DNA of 64,000 bases from Actinomycetes bacterium (GTDB lineage: Bacteria; Actinomycetota; Actinomycetes; Actinomycetales; Microbacteriaceae). The stretch is taken from contig JAEWJX010000069.1 of assembly GCA_023386365.1 (NCBI GenBank), positions 3,582 to 67,581 of the forward strand, written 5' to 3'. The position numbers and the translations under genes were made by a program. Of this stretch, positions 1-7,831 are shown one piece after another; within the stretch, counting starts at the first letter, position 1; every line of letters begins with the position of its first letter. Below the pieces are notes generated by a model. That model was not told where the DNA came from. It worked only from the letters and a program-made list of their open reading frames with translations, and made no database searches.

Positions 1-253
1 GGGTCGACCCACCACTCGTCGGCTCGAACAGGCGCCCGAACATGTCCCAGATGTGCGGCATAGCGCGGTCGTGGGTGCGCGGCAGGATCATGACGCCCGA
101 CCCCGACTCGCCCTCGATCGCGCCGATCGTCACACCCTCGGCAGGCCCCAGGAACTTGTACGCCTCCCAGAGGAGGAGCACCGCGATCACCCCGAGCACG
201 CCCCAGCCCGCGGCGATCCAGCCGCGAGACGCCTGAGCCTGCCGTGAACTCAT
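1..253 (-). CDS. ABC transporter permease, N-terminal fragment (gene runs off the left edge)
   Basis: Only the first 84 residues are visible. After a short polar start (MSSRQAQASRGW) there is one clear membrane segment at about residues 13-30, then a periplasmic-type stretch before the window ends. This looks like the start of a binding-protein-dependent permease of the nitrate/sulfonate/pyrimidine-precursor type, but the diagnostic EAA loop lies outside the window. The ATG overlaps the stop of the upstream luciferase-like gene by 4 nt (ATGA), so it is the next gene of the pyrimidine/hydantoin operon and probably helps import that pathway's substrate. The permease call rests on topology and context. 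Confidence 0.6.
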   Translation of the reverse strand, partial: MSSRQAQASRGWIAAGWGVLGVIAVLLLWEAYKFLGPAEGVTIGAIEGESGSGVMILPRTHDRAMPHIWDMFGRLFEPTSGGST

Positions 254-1281
254 ACCTTGGCCGTCAGGTGGTCCTGGAGGGCGGGGATGACCTTCTCGCC
301 GTACACGCGGAGGGTCTCCTCCTTGTTGTCGTGCTGCAGGTAGCCGGCGAACTGGTGCACACCGATCGACTTCAGCTCCTCGAGCTTCGCGATGTGGTCC
401 TCCGCGGTTCCGAGCAGGCAGAAGCGGTCGACGATCTCGTCCGGCACGAAGTCGACGTGGTCGTTGTCGGCCTTGCCGTGCGTGTTGTAGTCGTAGCCGG
501 TGCGCTTCTCGATGTAGTCGGTGAGGGCCTTCGGCACGGCGCCCGACTGGCCGTACTTGGCGACGATGTCGGCCACATGGTTGCCGACCATCCCGCCGAA
601 CCACCGGCACTGGTCGCGCATGTGCTGCATGGCGGCAGGGTCGGAGCTGTCGCCGATGTAGAACGGCGCCGCCACGCAGAACGTGATCGAGTCGGGGTCG
701 CGGCCGGCGGCCTCCGCCGCATCCCGCACCGTCTTGATCATCCACTTGGCGATGTCGACATCCGCCAGCTGCAGGATGAAGCCGTCGCCCACCTCGCCGG
801 TGAGCTTCAGGGCGAGCGGGCCATACGCGGCCACCCACACCTCCAGCTCTGAACCCTGCGACCACGGGAACCGCAGCGTCGAGCCGTGGTACTCCACCTC
901 GCGGCTGTTGCCGAGTTCGCGGATCACGTGGATCGACTCACGCAGTTCGGCGAGCGTCGTCGGCTTGCCGTTGGTGACCCGCACCGCCGAGTCGCCTCGG
1001 CCGATGCCGACGACCGTGCGGTTGCCGTACATCTCGTTCAGGGTGGCGAACGTGGATGCGGTGACCGTCCAGTCGCGGGTGGCCGGGTTGGTGACGAACG
1101 GCCCCACCTTCACCTTGCGCGTCTCCGCGAGGATCTGGCTGTAGATGACGTACGGCTCTTGCCACAGGATGTGCGAGTCGAACGTCCACACGTGGCTGAA
1201 CCCGTACTGTTCGGCGAGTTTCGCCAAATGCACCGTGCGGGATGCCGGTGGGTTGGTCTGGATGACTGCTCCGAAGTCCAT
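250..1281 (-). CDS. LLM-class (luciferase-like) flavin/F420 oxidoreductase, CPS_4043-like
   Basis: A 343-residue TIM-barrel protein of the bacterial luciferase superfamily: N-terminal MDFGAVIQTNPPAS, then the VGIGRGDSAVR segment typical of the cofactor region, and a C-terminal VYGEKVIPAL tail. It resembles the TIGR03842 (CPS_4043) group, whose members often lie beside dihydropyrimidinase, as here. It is third in an operon after beta-ureidopropionase and dihydropyrimidinase, and overlaps the ABC permease start by 4 nt. F420 is plausible because cofC, cofD and cofE lie within 15 kb, but relatives occur in organisms without F420, so FMN is equally possible. The substrate is unknown; a pyrimidine or hydantoin intermediate is suggested by context only. 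Confidence 0.85.
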   Translation of the reverse strand: MDFGAVIQTNPPASRTVHLAKLAEQYGFSHVWTFDSHILWQEPYVIYSQILAETRKVKVGPFVTNPATRDWTVTASTFATLNEMYGNRTVVGIGRGDSAVRVTNGKPTTLAELRESIHVIRELGNSREVEYHGSTLRFPWSQGSELEVWVAAYGPLALKLTGEVGDGFILQLADVDIAKWMIKTVRDAAEAAGRDPDSITFCVAAPFYIGDSSDPAAMQHMRDQCRWFGGMVGNHVADIVAKYGQSGAVPKALTDYIEKRTGYDYNTHGKADNDHVDFVPDEIVDRFCLLGTAEDHIAKLEELKSIGVHQFAGYLQHDNKEETLRVYGEKVIPALQDHLTAKV

Positions 1282-1282
1282 G

Positions 1283-1309
1283 GATCTCGATATGCTCCGC
1301 TACTCGATC
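1283..1309. repeat. Short degenerate member of an intergenic palindrome family
   Basis: In the 37-bp gap between two operon genes lies GATCTCGATATGC-TCC-GC-TACTCGATC, an imperfect palindrome. It has the same plan (GGTNTCGATACGC...GCTACTCRACC) as the longer elements at 5061-5101 and 16212-16252. It could form a small hairpin inside the operon mRNA. Confidence 0.5.
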
Positions 1310-1318
1310 GGCAAAGGG

Positions 1319-2752
1319 TTAGATCAGGTACTGCGACAGGCCGCGCTTGACGTAGCGGCCGTCGCCCTTGGTGCCGAGGTACTGGTCGTTCTCGACGATG
1401 ACCTTGCCGCGGGAGATGACCGTGTCGACCTTGCCGTCGATCTCGAAGCCCTCCCACGCGGAGTGGTCCATGTTCATGTGGTGGGTGTCGGCGCTGATGC
1501 GCGTGTGACCGTTCGGGTCGTACACGACGATGTCGGCATCCGCGCCGGGCTGGATGACGCCCTTCGTGCCGTAGAGGCCGAACATGCGTGCCGGGGTGGT
1601 GCTGGTGAGCTCCACCCACCGCTCCAACGTCAGCTCGCCGGTGACGACACCCTGGTACATGAGGTCCATGCGGTGCTCGACCGAGCCGATGCCGTTCGGG
1701 ATCTTGCGGAAGTCGCCGAGGCCGAGCTCCTTCTGACCCTTCATGCAGAAGGGGCAGTGGTCGGTGGACACCATCTGCAGGTCGTTGGTCCGGAGAGCCT
1801 GCCACATGGAGTGCTGGTGGCCTTCGGCTCGCGAACGCAGCGGCGTGGAGCACACCCACTTGGCGCCCTCGAAGGCGCCCCACTGCTCACTCGAGGCACC
1901 CAGCTGCTCCTCCAGCGAGAGGTAGAGGTACTGGGGGCAGGTCTCTCCGAACACGTTCTGGCCGCGGTCGCGGGCCGCGGCCAGCTGCTCCACCGCCTGC
2001 TTCGCCGACACGTGCACCACGTAGAGGGGTGCGCCGGTGAGCTTCGCGATCATGATCGCGCGGTGGGTGGCTTCCTCCTCCATCTCCCACGCGCGGGCGA
2101 TGCCGTGGAAGTAGGGGTCGGTCTTGCCCGCCTCGGCGAGCTGCGCGGCGAGCACGTCGATGACGGGGCCGTTCTCGGCGTGCATCATCGTGAGCAGCCC
2201 GGTGTCGGCCGACACCTGCATCGCCTTCAGGATCTGCGCATCGTCCGAGTAGAAGACGCCCGGGTAGGCCATGAACAGCTTGAAGCTGGTGATGCCCTCG
2301 TCGATGAGCGTCGGCATGACGGCCAGCGAGTCGGCGTCGACGCCGCCGATGATCTGGTGGAACCCGTAGTCGATGGCGCAGTTGCCGGCCGCCTTGTCGT
2401 GCCAGGTGGCGAGGCCGTCCATCACCTTCGTGCCGTACGTCTGCACGGCGAAGTCGATGATCATCGTCGTGCCGCCGTGGGCCGCGGCTCGGGTGCCGGT
2501 CTCGAAGGTGTCGGATGCGGCGGTGCCGCCGAACGGCAGCTCCATGTGGGTGTGCGCGTCGATCCCGCCCGGGATCACGTACTTGCCCGTCGCATCCACC
2601 ACGCGGTCGACGCCCTGCGTGAGGTCGGTGCCGAGCAGCTGCGAGCCGGGGGCCAGCACGGCGACGATCGTCTCGCCGTCGACCAGCACATCCGCCTCGG
2701 CACGGCCGGTGGCCGACACCACCGTGCCGCCCTTGATGAGAGTTGTTGCCAT
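1319..2752 (-). CDS. hydA: Dihydropyrimidinase / hydantoinase
   Basis: A 477-residue cyclic amidohydrolase that opens dihydrouracil, dihydrothymine or hydantoin rings. The metal ligands are visible: DAHTHM at residues 65-70, the lysine that becomes carbamylated in SFKLFMAYPG (Lys158), the His in MMHAENG (about 191), VHVS (about 247) and the TDHCPF motif (about 326). Length fits the family. The ATG is preceded by a purine-rich GAAGGAGC site. It lies 26 nt downstream of the beta-ureidopropionase gene and before the luciferase-like gene, giving steps two and three of reductive pyrimidine breakdown together. No dihydropyrimidine dehydrogenase is visible in the window. Confidence 0.95.
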   Translation of the reverse strand: MATTLIKGGTVVSATGRAEADVLVDGETIVAVLAPGSQLLGTDLTQGVDRVVDATGKYVIPGGIDAHTHMELPFGGTAASDTFETGTRAAAHGGTTMIIDFAVQTYGTKVMDGLATWHDKAAGNCAIDYGFHQIIGGVDADSLAVMPTLIDEGITSFKLFMAYPGVFYSDDAQILKAMQVSADTGLLTMMHAENGPVIDVLAAQLAEAGKTDPYFHGIARAWEMEEEATHRAIMIAKLTGAPLYVVHVSAKQAVEQLAAARDRGQNVFGETCPQYLYLSLEEQLGASSEQWGAFEGAKWVCSTPLRSRAEGHQHSMWQALRTNDLQMVSTDHCPFCMKGQKELGLGDFRKIPNGIGSVEHRMDLMYQGVVTGELTLERWVELTSTTPARMFGLYGTKGVIQPGADADIVVYDPNGHTRISADTHHMNMDHSAWEGFEIDGKVDTVISRGKVIVENDQYLGTKGDGRYVKRGLSQYLI

Positions 2753-2778
2753 GATTCGCTCCTTCGCGACTCGGGCCG

Positions 2779-3627
2779 TCAGGGCTTCGCGATCTCCGTG
2801 TACGTCTCGGGGCGGCGGTCCCGGTAGAACTGCCAGTCGTCGCGCATCTCCTGCACCATGTTCATGTCGAGGTCGCGCACCAGCAGCTCCTCGTGCTCAC
2901 CCGATCCGCGCTCGCCGACGAAGTTGCCGCGCGGGTCGATGACGTTGCTGGTGCCGTAGAAGTTGACCGCCTCGGCGCCGTACTCGTTGTCTTCGAGGCC
3001 GACCCGGTTGGGCTGCAGCACGAAGTAGCCGTTCGCGACGGCGGCCGCGGGACCCTCCACCTCCCAGAGGCGATTCGAGAGGCCCGGCTTGGTGGCGTTC
3101 GGGTTGAACACGATGTGGGCGCCGCGCAGACCGTACTCGCGCCAACCTTCGGGGAAGTGCCGGTCGTAGCAGATGTAGGTGCCGATGCGGCCGACGGCGG
3201 TGTCGAACACCGGGTAGCCGAGGTTGCCGGGACGGAAGTAGAACTTCTCCCAGAACTTCTCCACGTGCGGGATGTGGATCTTGCGGTACTTGCCGAGGAT
3301 CGAGCCGTCGGCGTCGACGACGACGGTCGTGTTGTAGTACACGCCCGTCTGCTCCTCCTCATAGATGGGCAGCACCGTCACGACGCCGAGTTCCTTCGCG
3401 ATGGAGGCGAAGCGCTGCACGATGGGGCCGTCGGCCGGCTCCGCGTAGCGGTAGTACTTCTTGTCCTGCGTGATCCCGAAGTACGGGCCGTAGAACAGCT
3501 CCTGGAAGCACATGACCTGCGCGCCGTCTTTGGCGGCATCACGGATGAATCCTTCGTGCTTGTCGAGCATGGATTCCTTGTCGCCTGTCCAGGTGGTCTG
3601 GCTGATGGCGGCTCGGACGACGGTCAT
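2779..3627 (-). CDS. Nitrilase-superfamily beta-ureidopropionase / N-carbamoyl amidohydrolase
   Basis: A 282-residue carbon-nitrogen hydrolase that removes the carbamoyl group from N-carbamoyl-beta-alanine or N-carbamoyl amino acids. The Glu-Lys-Cys triad is complete: E43 in CFQELFYG, K116 in KYRKIHIP and C153 in ICYDRHFPEG. The frame stays open far upstream, across the MocR gene, but the start chosen here (ATG at 3627) has a GAGGGAG ribosome-binding site 6 nt away and gives the normal family length. It is the first gene of the operon and diverges from the MocR regulator, with a 96-bp shared control region. Confidence 0.93.
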   Translation of the reverse strand: MTVVRAAISQTTWTGDKESMLDKHEGFIRDAAKDGAQVMCFQELFYGPYFGITQDKKYYRYAEPADGPIVQRFASIAKELGVVTVLPIYEEEQTGVYYNTTVVVDADGSILGKYRKIHIPHVEKFWEKFYFRPGNLGYPVFDTAVGRIGTYICYDRHFPEGWREYGLRGAHIVFNPNATKPGLSNRLWEVEGPAAAVANGYFVLQPNRVGLEDNEYGAEAVNFYGTSNVIDPRGNFVGERGSGEHEELLVRDLDMNMVQEMRDDWQFYRDRRPETYTEIAKP

Positions 3628-3664
3628 GGTGGCTCCCTCGTTGTTGCTTTTTGTTATCCTGTGC

Positions 3665-3708
3665 CGTAAACATTTCTCTGACGTTACGCACTGTGACGTA
3701 GGCGTAAA
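3665..3708. promoter_or_regulatory. CGTAAA repeats, candidate MocR operator
   Basis: The divergent region carries two direct CGTAAA copies (3665-3670 and 3703-3708, 38 bp apart) and an inverted TTACGC at 3684-3689. TTACGC and GCGTAA (3702-3707) form an inverted repeat with a 12-bp spacer. Regulators of the GabR/MocR type are known to bind spaced direct repeats, so this is the natural site for the adjacent MocR protein to control both itself and the pyrimidine operon. Confidence 0.5.
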
Positions 3709-3723
3709 ACTACGGCGGTTTGA

Positions 3724-5049
3724 GTGAAGTCGGTAGCCCTTTCCATCGAAGAGCGGACCCCGCACGGGATCGCGACCGGGATCGCGCGTCTCATCACGAC
3801 GGGCGACCTCGCCCCCGGCGACCGCCTGCCCACCGTGCGCGAGCTCGCATCCGACCTCGGCGTCTCCCCCGCGACCGTGTCGCACGCCTGGCAGACACTC
3901 AACTCGGCCGGCCTCATCACCTCGCGCGGACGCTCGGGCAGCTTCGTGCGCGCCGAACCCCGCGAATGGCTGCCGCGCCGCTACCGCGGACTCGACGGGC
4001 AGCTCGACGCGCGCCTCGACCTGTCGCGCGGCACCCCCGACCCGGACCTGCTGCCCGCGCTCGGTCCCGCCCTCGCGCGCGTCAGCGCACGCGCCGACAC
4101 CACCAGCTACCAGGCCAAACCCGACATCCCCGAACTCCACGACCTGCTGCGCGACACCTGGCCGGCCCCCGTCGAATCGATCACCGTGCTCAACGGCGCC
4201 CTCGACGCCATCGACCGGGCGCTCGCCGCCCTGGTGCGCTTCGGTGACCGCGTCGTCGTCGAGAACCCCACCTTCCCGCCGTTCATCGACCTGCTCGACC
4301 ACTACGGGCTCGAACCGGTGGGCGTCGAACTGGATGCGGAAGGCATGCGACCGGAGGCGTTCGCCGCCGCCCTCGGCACCTCCCCCGCGATCGTGCTGTT
4401 GCAACCGCGAGCCCACAACCCCACCGGGATCTCCATGACCCCCGCCCGCGCCGAACAGCTGGCCGGCATCCTCGACCGCAGCCGCACCGCGCAGGACGCC
4501 ATCGTCATCGAAGACGACCACTCCGGCGCCATCAGCTCCTCCCCCGACGTTACCCTCGCCACCTGGCTGCCCGACCGGGTGCTGCACGTGCGGTCGTTCT
4601 CCAAATCGCACGGACCCGACCTGCGCATCGGCGCCATCGGCGGGCCGCGGCCCCTCGTGGATCGCGTGGTCGCGAGGCGGTTGCTCGGCCCCGGCTGGAC
4701 CTCGCGCATGATGCAGGCGATCCTGCACGAACTGCTCACCGACCCCACCTCCACCGCCCAGATCGAGGCGGCGAGCACCGCCTACGCTCTGCGACAGGAT
4801 GCGCTGGCCGCCGCGGTGCGGGATGCCGGCGGCTGGCTGGCGGGCGGCGACGGCATCAACGTGTGGCTGCGGGTGGCGGACGAGCGCGCCGCCATCGTGC
4901 AACTGGCGGCGGTCGGCATCCGGGTCGCCGCGGGCACCCCGTTCCAGCTCGGCGACACGCAGGAGCCGCACATCCGCGTCACCGCCGGCATGGTGCGCGA
5001 CGACGTCGCCACCGTGGGTGCGGCGCTGGCGGTGGCGCAGAACGCGTAG
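3724..5049 (+). CDS. MocR-type transcriptional regulator (GntR winged helix + PLP aminotransferase fold)
   Basis: A 441-residue two-domain regulator. Residues about 8-75 are a GntR winged helix (PTVRELASDLGVSPATVSHAW); the rest is a fold-type I aminotransferase domain with the PLP lysine in SFSKSHGPD (Lys294) and the HNPTG and EDDHSG motifs. Such proteins sense an amino acid or aldehyde through PLP chemistry. It is divergent from the beta-ureidopropionase operon, so beta-alanine or a related product is a reasonable effector (inference). The GTG start at 3724 has no good ribosome-binding site; the winged helix begins soon after it, so little room exists for a later start. Confidence 0.9.
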   Translation: MKSVALSIEERTPHGIATGIARLITTGDLAPGDRLPTVRELASDLGVSPATVSHAWQTLNSAGLITSRGRSGSFVRAEPREWLPRRYRGLDGQLDARLDLSRGTPDPDLLPALGPALARVSARADTTSYQAKPDIPELHDLLRDTWPAPVESITVLNGALDAIDRALAALVRFGDRVVVENPTFPPFIDLLDHYGLEPVGVELDAEGMRPEAFAAALGTSPAIVLLQPRAHNPTGISMTPARAEQLAGILDRSRTAQDAIVIEDDHSGAISSSPDVTLATWLPDRVLHVRSFSKSHGPDLRIGAIGGPRPLVDRVVARRLLGPGWTSRMMQAILHELLTDPTSTAQIEAASTAYALRQDALAAAVRDAGGWLAGGDGINVWLRVADERAAIVQLAAVGIRVAAGTPFQLGDTQEPHIRVTAGMVRDDVATVGAALAVAQNA

Positions 5050-5060
5050 GTGCGCGCGGG

Positions 5061-5101
5061 GGTTTCGATACGCGGGCCGCTCCGCGGCTCGCTACTCAAC
5101 C
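5061..5101. repeat. 41-bp imperfect intergenic palindrome
   Basis: GGTTTCGATAC - GCGGGCCGC - TCC - GCGGCTCGC - TACTCAACC forms a stem of 9 bp (one G-T pair) around a 3-nt loop, with outer GGTT/AACC ends also complementary. It follows the MocR stop by 11 nt and may end its transcript, though there is no T-run. Related elements occur at 16212-16252 and 1283-1309. Confidence 0.7.
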
Positions 5102-5130
5102 AGCGGAGAGGGCACCGTAGGCTCACCGTC

Positions 5131-6114
5131 GTGAAGGTGACGGTTCTGGCCGGCGGTGTCGGCGGCGCGCGGTTCCTGCTGGGGTTGCGCGACAGGGTGG
5201 CGGCGGAGCCGGGCGAACATCAGATCACCGCGGTGGTGAACACGGGCGACGACGCGTGGGTGGCGGGCCTGCGGATCACCCCCGACCTCGACTCGATCAT
5301 GTACGCACTCGCCGGGGTCAACGACACCGTCCGCGGATGGGGTCGCACCGGCGAGACGGAGCGCGTGTCGGCCGAGCTGACCGCGTGGGGTGTCGGCTGG
5401 CCGTGGTTCACCCTCGGCGACCTCGACCTGGGTGCCCACATCGCCCGCACCTCCTGGCTGCGTGAGGGCGTCCCGCTGAGCGGCGCGGTGGAGCGGCTCA
5501 CCGCACGCTGGCCGCTGGGGGTTCGCCTGATCCCCGCCACCGACGACGAGGTCGAGACCTGGGTGGAGGTCGACGACCCGGACGGCGACACCCGGCAGCT
5601 GCACTTCCAGGAGTGGTGGGTGCGGCACCGTTCGAGCCTGCCCGCACGGGCGTTCGTGCAGCGCGGGGTCGCATCCGCACAACCGGCACCGGGTGTGCTC
5701 GACGCGATCGCCGACGCCGACGTCGTGATCCTCGGCCCGTCGAACCCGGTGGTCTCGATCGGCACGATCCTCGGCATCCCGGGGATCGCGGACGCCGTGC
5801 GCTCCACGACCGCGCCCGTGGTGGGCGTCTCGCCGATCATCGGCGGTGCCGTGGTGCGCGGCATGGCGGATGCGTGCCTGCCGGCGATCGGCGTGGAGAC
5901 GGCGGCGGATGCGGTGGCTCGCCACTACGGTGCGCGCGCGTCGGGCGGGGTGCTCGACGGGTGGCTCGTCGACACGGTCGACGACGGGCTCCTCCCCGGC
6001 ATCGAGGCGGCGGGCATCGCCTCCCGCGCCGTGCCGCTGTGGCTGCGCGACCCGGAGTCGAGCGCCGCCCTCGCGGGTGAGGTGCTGGCGCTAGCCGCCG
6101 ACCTGCGCCACTGA
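5131..6114 (+). CDS. cofD: 2-phospho-L-lactate transferase (F420-0 / dehydro-F420-0 synthase)
   Basis: A 327-residue CofD/FbiA family protein that joins the phospholactyl (or phosphoenolpyruvyl) moiety to FO, making F420-0 or its dehydro form. The nucleotide-binding GGVGGAR motif is at residues 8-14 and NTGDD follows at about 40; GPSNPVVSIG near residue 207 is also typical. An in-frame GTG exists 81 nt upstream, but the chosen GTG (5131) places the glycine motif at the normal distance, and a TAGGCT -10 box ends 7 nt before it, suggesting a leaderless mRNA. The 3' end overlaps convergent cofC by 24 bp. Confidence 0.93.
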   Translation: MKVTVLAGGVGGARFLLGLRDRVAAEPGEHQITAVVNTGDDAWVAGLRITPDLDSIMYALAGVNDTVRGWGRTGETERVSAELTAWGVGWPWFTLGDLDLGAHIARTSWLREGVPLSGAVERLTARWPLGVRLIPATDDEVETWVEVDDPDGDTRQLHFQEWWVRHRSSLPARAFVQRGVASAQPAPGVLDAIADADVVILGPSNPVVSIGTILGIPGIADAVRSTTAPVVGVSPIIGGAVVRGMADACLPAIGVETAADAVARHYGARASGGVLDGWLVDTVDDGLLPGIEAAGIASRAVPLWLRDPESSAALAGEVLALAADLRH

Positions 6115-6726
6115 GGCGAGCGCGGCACGCGTGAAGCGCCCCACGCGGCCGCCCGCGACCGCGTGCAGCTGGTCGGGGGTGTCGACGTCGCGGCGGAGGC
6201 CCGAGTCAGCGGGAACGTCGAGCTCTGTCAGTCCGAGCGCGCGATGACGCACCGCCGAGTCGGCACCGAACGCCTCGACCAGGTCGACCCCGCCGAGCGC
6301 GGTGGCGAGCGAGCTTCCGGCGCCCTCCGCATCCGGCACGAACGACCGTGCGGACCCCGACGCCGCATCCAGCGCCGCGTCGAGCTCGGACGGGTCGAGC
6401 GCCGGGAGATCACCGAGCAGAACGGCCCGCGGGCCGCGGACATCCGCGGTGGCGAGCCCGGCGGCGATCGCCCCGGAGAGCCCGCGCGGCGGGGAGTCGT
6501 CGACGACCTCGAATGCGACCCCCGCATCCGCGAGCGCCCCCACGAGGTCGGCGTCGCCGGTGACCACGATCATTCGCCCCACCCGCGAGGCGCGGGATGC
6601 TGCAACGATCGTGTCGAGCGCGATCGCCCGCACCACCCCGACATCCGCCCCGAGCCGCGACTTGCCGATCCGCGCCGGCTTCACGGGCACGACGAGGGTC
6701 CACGGAGCTTCGGGCGACACGGTCAC
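6091..6726 (-). CDS. cofC: 2-phospho-L-lactate (or PEP) guanylyltransferase
   Basis: A 211-residue CofC/FbiD protein that activates phospholactate or phosphoenolpyruvate with GTP to supply CofD. Visible signatures are the N-terminal VPVKPARIGKSRL, VTGDADL, GLSGAIAAGL and LLGDLPAL. It faces cofD tail to tail, the last 24 bp being shared. The GTG start lies 6 nt after a CAGAAT -10 box (6733-6738), so the message is probably leaderless. The ribosome-binding site is otherwise weak. Confidence 0.92.
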   Translation of the reverse strand: MTVSPEAPWTLVVPVKPARIGKSRLGADVGVVRAIALDTIVAASRASRVGRMIVVTGDADLVGALADAGVAFEVVDDSPPRGLSGAIAAGLATADVRGPRAVLLGDLPALDPSELDAALDAASGSARSFVPDAEGAGSSLATALGGVDLVEAFGADSAVRHRALGLTELDVPADSGLRRDVDTPDQLHAVAGGRVGRFTRAALASVAQVGG

Positions 6727-6771
6727 CGTCCCATTCTGTGCCGTGCGCCGGTGGCGGCGCTGACGCTTCGC

Positions 6772-6865
6772 TAGAGTGAACCCACTCGGACCCGATCTGG
6801 TCCGCCCGACGCCGCACCCGCCATGAGGTCGGCTCCCGTCCGCTTTCGCCTACCCGGAGTTCCTC
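6772..6865 (+). promoter_or_regulatory. Promoter and structured leader of the F420-0 transporter operon
   Basis: TAGAGT at 6772-6777 is a possible -10 box. Two short perfect inverted repeats follow: GAGTG-AACC-CACTC (6774-6787) and CGGACC-CGATCT-GGTCCG (6787-6804). A GGAG ribosome-binding site sits 7-8 nt before the ATG. No known riboswitch consensus was recognised; an operator or an attenuating hairpin are both possible. Confidence 0.35.
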
Positions 6866-7831
6866 ATGGCCTCGCGTCTCGCGCCTCTCGCGCTCGTCCC
6901 CCTCCTCCTGCTCGCCGGCTGCGCCGCGGGCCCCGCCGCATCCGAGACCCCCGCCGCGAGCGACGGCGCGGTCACCGTCTCCAACTGCGGGGTCGACATC
7001 ACCTTCGACGCCGCCCCGGAGCGCGTGGTCGCCATCAAGTCGACCTCGATCGAGCTGCTGCTGGCGCTCGGGCTCGGCGACCGGATCGTGGGCACGGCGT
7101 TCTCCGACGGCCCCGTGCCCGAAAAGTGGGCGGATGAGGCGGCCGACCTCACCGAGCTCTCGCCGTTCATGCCGAACGAGGAATCGGTGCTGGAACTCGA
7201 ACCCGACCTCGTCTACTCCGGCTGGGAGTCGGCGTTCGCCGCCGACGCCAGCGGGGAGCGCGACGAACTCGCGTCGCTCGGTGTCGCCAGCTATGTGCAG
7301 CCGGCGGCATGCCGCAGCACCGGCCCGCTGCCGAAGCTCACCTTCGACGAGATCTCCGACGAGATCCGCGAACTGGCCGCCATCTTCCGCGTCGACCCGA
7401 CGGACCTGCTGGAGGAGCAGAGCGCCGAGCTCGACGCGATCGAGCCCGACACCCGCGGCCTCACCGCGCTCTGGTACTCCTCCGGCACCGACATCCCGTA
7501 CGTCGGCGCCGGCACCGGGGCACCCCAGCTGGTGCTGGAGACCGCCGGACTCAGCAACATCGCCGCCGACATCGACGAGACCTGGACCTCGCTCGGCTGG
7601 GAGGCGATCGTCGCCGCCGACCCCGACGTGATCGTGCTAGTCGACGCCGACTGGAACACCGCTGCCGACAAGATCGCCCTGCTCGAATCGAACCCGGCCA
7701 CCGCATCCCTGTCGGCCGTGAAGAACCAGCGCTACATCACCATCCCGTTCCCCGCAGGCGAGGCCGGGGTGCGCACCGTGGATGCCGCGGCGCAGATCGC
7801 GGCGGCGGTCGCGGAGTACGACCTGCCGTGA
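6866..7831 (+). CDS. Substrate-binding lipoprotein of proposed F420-0 ABC transporter
   Basis: A 321-residue periplasmic-binding protein of the cobalamin/siderophore fold. The signal peptide ends in a lipobox, LLLLAGC, with Cys19 as the lipidated residue. It matches the protein type proposed by comparative genomics to bind F420-0 (TIGR03868 group), and the location beside cofC and cofD is the same context on which that proposal rests. The paralogous cobalamin and iron-siderophore carriers are the alternatives; sequence alone cannot exclude them. It is the first gene of a three-gene operon, with the permease start overlapping its stop (GTGA). Confidence 0.8.
   Translation: MASRLAPLALVPLLLLAGCAAGPAASETPAASDGAVTVSNCGVDITFDAAPERVVAIKSTSIELLLALGLGDRIVGTAFSDGPVPEKWADEAADLTELSPFMPNEESVLELEPDLVYSGWESAFAADASGERDELASLGVASYVQPAACRSTGPLPKLTFDEISDEIRELAAIFRVDPTDLLEEQSAELDAIEPDTRGLTALWYSSGTDIPYVGAGTGAPQLVLETAGLSNIAADIDETWTSLGWEAIVAADPDVIVLVDADWNTAADKIALLESNPATASLSAVKNQRYITIPFPAGEAGVRTVDAAAQIAAAVAEYDLP

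Noticed and set aside
2779..4971. A 730-residue reading of the beta-ureidopropionase gene running through the MocR gene
   Set aside because: The N-terminal 448 residues are antisense to MocR and have no family features; the internal ATG has a good ribosome-binding site and gives the normal length.
5050..5130. Longer start for cofD at 5050
   Set aside because: It would translate the intergenic palindrome and push the glycine-rich motif 27 residues from the N-terminus; GTG 5131 follows a -10 box.
6727..6865. Cobalamin or TPP riboswitch upstream of the ABC importer
   Set aside because: Neither the B12-box nor the TPP core sequences were found; only two short hairpins are visible.
7309..7827. 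Longer start for the F420-0 permease within the binding-protein gene
   Set aside because: The added residues are an out-of-frame shadow rich in Arg; GTG 7828 has the typical 4-nt overlap.
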